Source: Sphingomonas sp. Ag1
Lineage (GTDB): Bacteria > Pseudomonadota > Alphaproteobacteria > Sphingomonadales > Sphingomonadaceae
DNA length: 64,000 nucleotides
Direction of reading: 5' to 3'
NCBI RefSeq assembly: GCF_000980895.1
Contig: NZ_LAZX01000092.1
Span: 1 to 64,000 of the forward strand
Positions within the stretch are counted from its first letter, which is position 1. Each line of letters starts with the position of its first letter. Of the stretch, positions 62,596-64,000 are shown in pieces. Under the pieces are notes generated by a model, which was not told where the DNA came from, did not search any database, and was given only the letters and a program-made list of their open reading frames with translations. Made by a program: the position numbers and the translations under genes.

Positions 62596-63860
62596 TGGAC
62601 ACGATCTTTGCCGTATCGAGCGGCCGCCCGCCGGCCGCCATCGCCGTGCTGCGGGTCAGCGGGCCGAGCGCCATAGCGGCAGCAACGCCGCTTGCGGGCC
62701 CCCTGCCCGCCCCTCGGACCGCGGGATTGCGCACGCTGCGCCATGAAGGGTTGGTGCTGGATCAAGCGCTGGTCCTGGTGTTTCCGGGACCACGGACCGC
62801 CACTGGGGAGGATCTGGTCGAGCTGCACCTGCATGGCGGGCGAGCGGTCGTTGCAGCGGTAGAGCGCGCGCTCAGTGAGCAACCGGGACTGCGGCCGGCG
62901 GAGGCTGGCGAGTTCACGCGGCGGGCGCTGGCCAATGGTCGGATCGACCTGATCCAGGCGCAGGGGATTGCCGATCTTCTCGAAGCGGAAACCGAGCAGC
63001 AGCGGCGGCTGGCGATGGACAGCGCCGATGGTGTGGTCAGCCGATTGGTCGCGCAGTGGATGGCCGAGCTTGCGCGTATCGGCGCGCTGATCGAGGCGAC
63101 GATCGACTTCGACGATGAGGATGATGTCGAGGCGGTCGATACCGTTCGGATTGATGCGGAAACCAGAGCGCTGGCGGATAAGCTGGCGGGGGTTCTCGCC
63201 CGTCCATCGGTCGAGCGATATCGCGATGGTATTCGCATCGTTCTGGTCGGCCCGCCAAATGCGGGCAAATCATCGCTGCTCAACGCGCTGATCGGGCGTG
63301 AGGCGGCGATCGTCTCGCCGATTGCCGGGACGACGCGCGACCGGGTTGAGGCGCAGGTCGTTCGTCGTGGGCGGGCCTATACGCTGATCGATACGGCCGG
63401 GTTGCGGGAGGAGACGGATGATCCGATCGAGCGGATCGGGATCGAGCGCGCACGCGCCGCGCTGGCTTCGGCGGACATCATCCTGGACCTCGCGGGGACT
63501 GAGGACAGCGAACGTGCGATCCGTGTCTTCGCTCAGGCCGACCGCCAGGGCGGCACGCCCACGGGCGCCATACCCACGTCGGTCTATGATCCGGCGACCA
63601 TTGACGGTCTGTGGGGTGAAATCGAGCGCCGCGGGGATGCTGTGTTGGGCGGTGGAGCGGAGGCGACGTTCCACGTGGAACAGCGCCGCGCGATTGACGC
63701 CGCGCACCGCGCGCTTGTCGCTTCACTAAACAGCGACGACTTGCTGTTGCGCGCAGAAGAGGTACGAACGGCAACGCGCGCGCTCGCCGGTCTGCTTGGG
63801 GTCGACGCCACCGAGACCATGCTCGATGCACTGTTCGCGCGCTTCTGTGTTGGGAAGTGA
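62595..63860 (+). CDS. mnmE: tRNA modification GTPase MnmE
   Basis: A 421-residue GTPase with an N-terminal tetrahydrofolate-binding domain ([20 protein letters not shown]), a helical domain, a G domain ([38 protein letters not shown]) and the C-terminal FCVGK whose Cys is conserved. With MnmG it installs the 5-carboxymethylaminomethyl group on U34 of tRNAs. An NKxD-type motif is not obvious in the G domain, which ends in a shortened segment. A parS-like site lies inside the coding sequence at 63668. Confidence 0.94.
   Translation: MDTIFAVSSGRPPAAIAVLRVSGPSAIAAATPLAGPLPAPRTAGLRTLRHEGLVLDQALVLVFPGPRTATGEDLVELHLHGGRAVVAAVERALSEQPGLRPAEAGEFTRRALANGRIDLIQAQGIADLLEAETEQQRRLAMDSADGVVSRLVAQWMAELARIGALIEATIDFDDEDDVEAVDTVRIDAETRALADKLAGVLARPSVERYRDGIRIVLVGPPNAGKSSLLNALIGREAAIVSPIAGTTRDRVEAQVVRRGRAYTLIDTAGLREETDDPIERIGIERARAALASADIILDLAGTEDSERAIRVFAQADRQGGTPTGAIPTSVYDPATIDGLWGEIERRGDAVLGGGAEATFHVEQRRAIDAAHRALVASLNSDDLLLRAEEVRTATRALAGLLGVDATETMLDALFARFCVGK
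63668..63681. promoter_or_regulatory. parS-like site within mnmE
   Basis: GTTCCACGTGGAAC is a perfect 14-base palindrome that matches the parS core (GTTTCACGTGAAAC) at all but two symmetric positions. ParB binding to such sites marks the origin-proximal chromosome region. In the 16-base frame it matches TGTTTCACGTGAAACA at 13 of 16. Confidence 0.6.
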
Positions 63861-64000
63861 TGTTTCACGTGGAACAATCCATGGATGTTATCGTCATCGG
63901 GGGTGGACACGCCGGGACAGAAGCCGCGGCCGCGGCTGCCCGACGCGGCGCCCGGGTCGCGCTGGTCAGCCATGATCCTGGCAAAATCGGCGCCATGTCG
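63860..64000 (+). CDS. mnmG: tRNA uridine-5-carboxymethylaminomethyl synthesis enzyme MnmG, 5' part
   Basis: The frame starts at ATG 63860, overlapping the mnmE stop, or at ATG 63881, and runs off the window. It begins [20 protein letters not shown], the FAD-binding Rossmann motif of MnmG/GidA, then [22 protein letters not shown]. The first residues FHVE are encoded by a parS-like site. Beyond the window one would expect rsmG, parA and parB, which are adjacent in many alphaproteobacteria. Confidence 0.9.
   Translation, partial: MFHVEQSMDVIVIGGGHAGTEAAAAAARRGARVALVSHDPGKIGAMS
63861..63876. promoter_or_regulatory. parS site overlapping the mnmG start
   Basis: TGTTTCACGTGGAACA matches the 16-base parS consensus TGTTTCACGTGAAACA at 15 of 16 positions. 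It lies 193 bases from the first site, and the pair is consistent with a ParB-binding cluster near the chromosome origin. Confidence 0.75.

Overview
The window looks like chromosomal DNA from an alphaproteobacterium, most likely a sphingomonad (Sphingomonas or a near relative). The reasons are the uniformly high GC, a crtY-crtI-crtB carotenoid operon beside a fatty-acid-hydroxylase-type carotenoid hydroxylase candidate, a MipA porin-like protein, a DUF1134 (EipA-type) envelope protein, a lone PdeM phosphoesterase, and an mnmE-mnmG junction carrying parS-like sites. No insertion sequence, integrase, prophage gene, CRISPR array or rRNA was seen. Coding density is high and nearly every gene has a recognisable family.

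Layout. 1-4.6 kb: a truncated lipoprotein gene and a YneI/Sad-type aldehyde dehydrogenase (minus strand), then xseB-ispA-coaD and a periplasmic cyclophilin. 4.7-11 kb: a respiratory block with a CtaG assembly factor, cytochrome b561, two small c-type cytochromes and a caa3-like oxidase (subunit II with a cytochrome c tail, subunit I fused to subunit III). 11-17.3 kb: exoD-like gene, katG, a GDSL esterase, a secreted amidohydrolase. 17.3-20.4 kb: an ApbE / DUF4198 / DUF2271 / PepSY cluster. 20.5-26.3 kb: ppc, an EF-hand lipoprotein, an HNH nuclease, enoyl-CoA hydratase, gluQRS, a HIG1-type membrane protein. 26.4-32.2 kb: egtB-egtD (ergothioneine), kynA-kynU (tryptophan breakdown), an MHS-family transporter. 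32.4-39.5 kb: a MASE1-GGDEF cyclase, SDR, small unknowns, an SLC10-type transporter, tRNA-Ser(GCU), DUF1134, an LLM flavoprotein. 39.6-47.3 kb: acyl-CoA ligase, lgt, a CNNM/CBS protein, OmpA, tadA, rpmB, a phytase-like protein, a glycine-zipper protein. 47.4-49.7 kb: thrS with an attenuator-like leader. 49.7-56.2 kb: carotenoid genes, DUF2141, MipA. 56.2-64 kb: pdeM, a LuxR-type regulator facing cysD-cysNC-cysQ, a dienelactone hydrolase, DUF6489, mnmE, and the start of mnmG.

The most interesting signals are two. Ahead of thrS there is an unlisted 22-codon ORF with six consecutive threonine codons, starting exactly where a good promoter would place +1, followed by two overlapping hairpins: the architecture of a leaderless attenuation peptide. 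In the ApbE cluster the DUF2271 protein carries a DGVSGAT motif, matching the known site for covalent FMN attachment by ApbE, which suggests the cluster makes a flavinylated periplasmic electron carrier. Also worth checking are two parS-like sites at the mnmE/mnmG end (suggesting closeness to the origin) and a perfect 14-bp palindrome between the LuxR-type gene and cysD.
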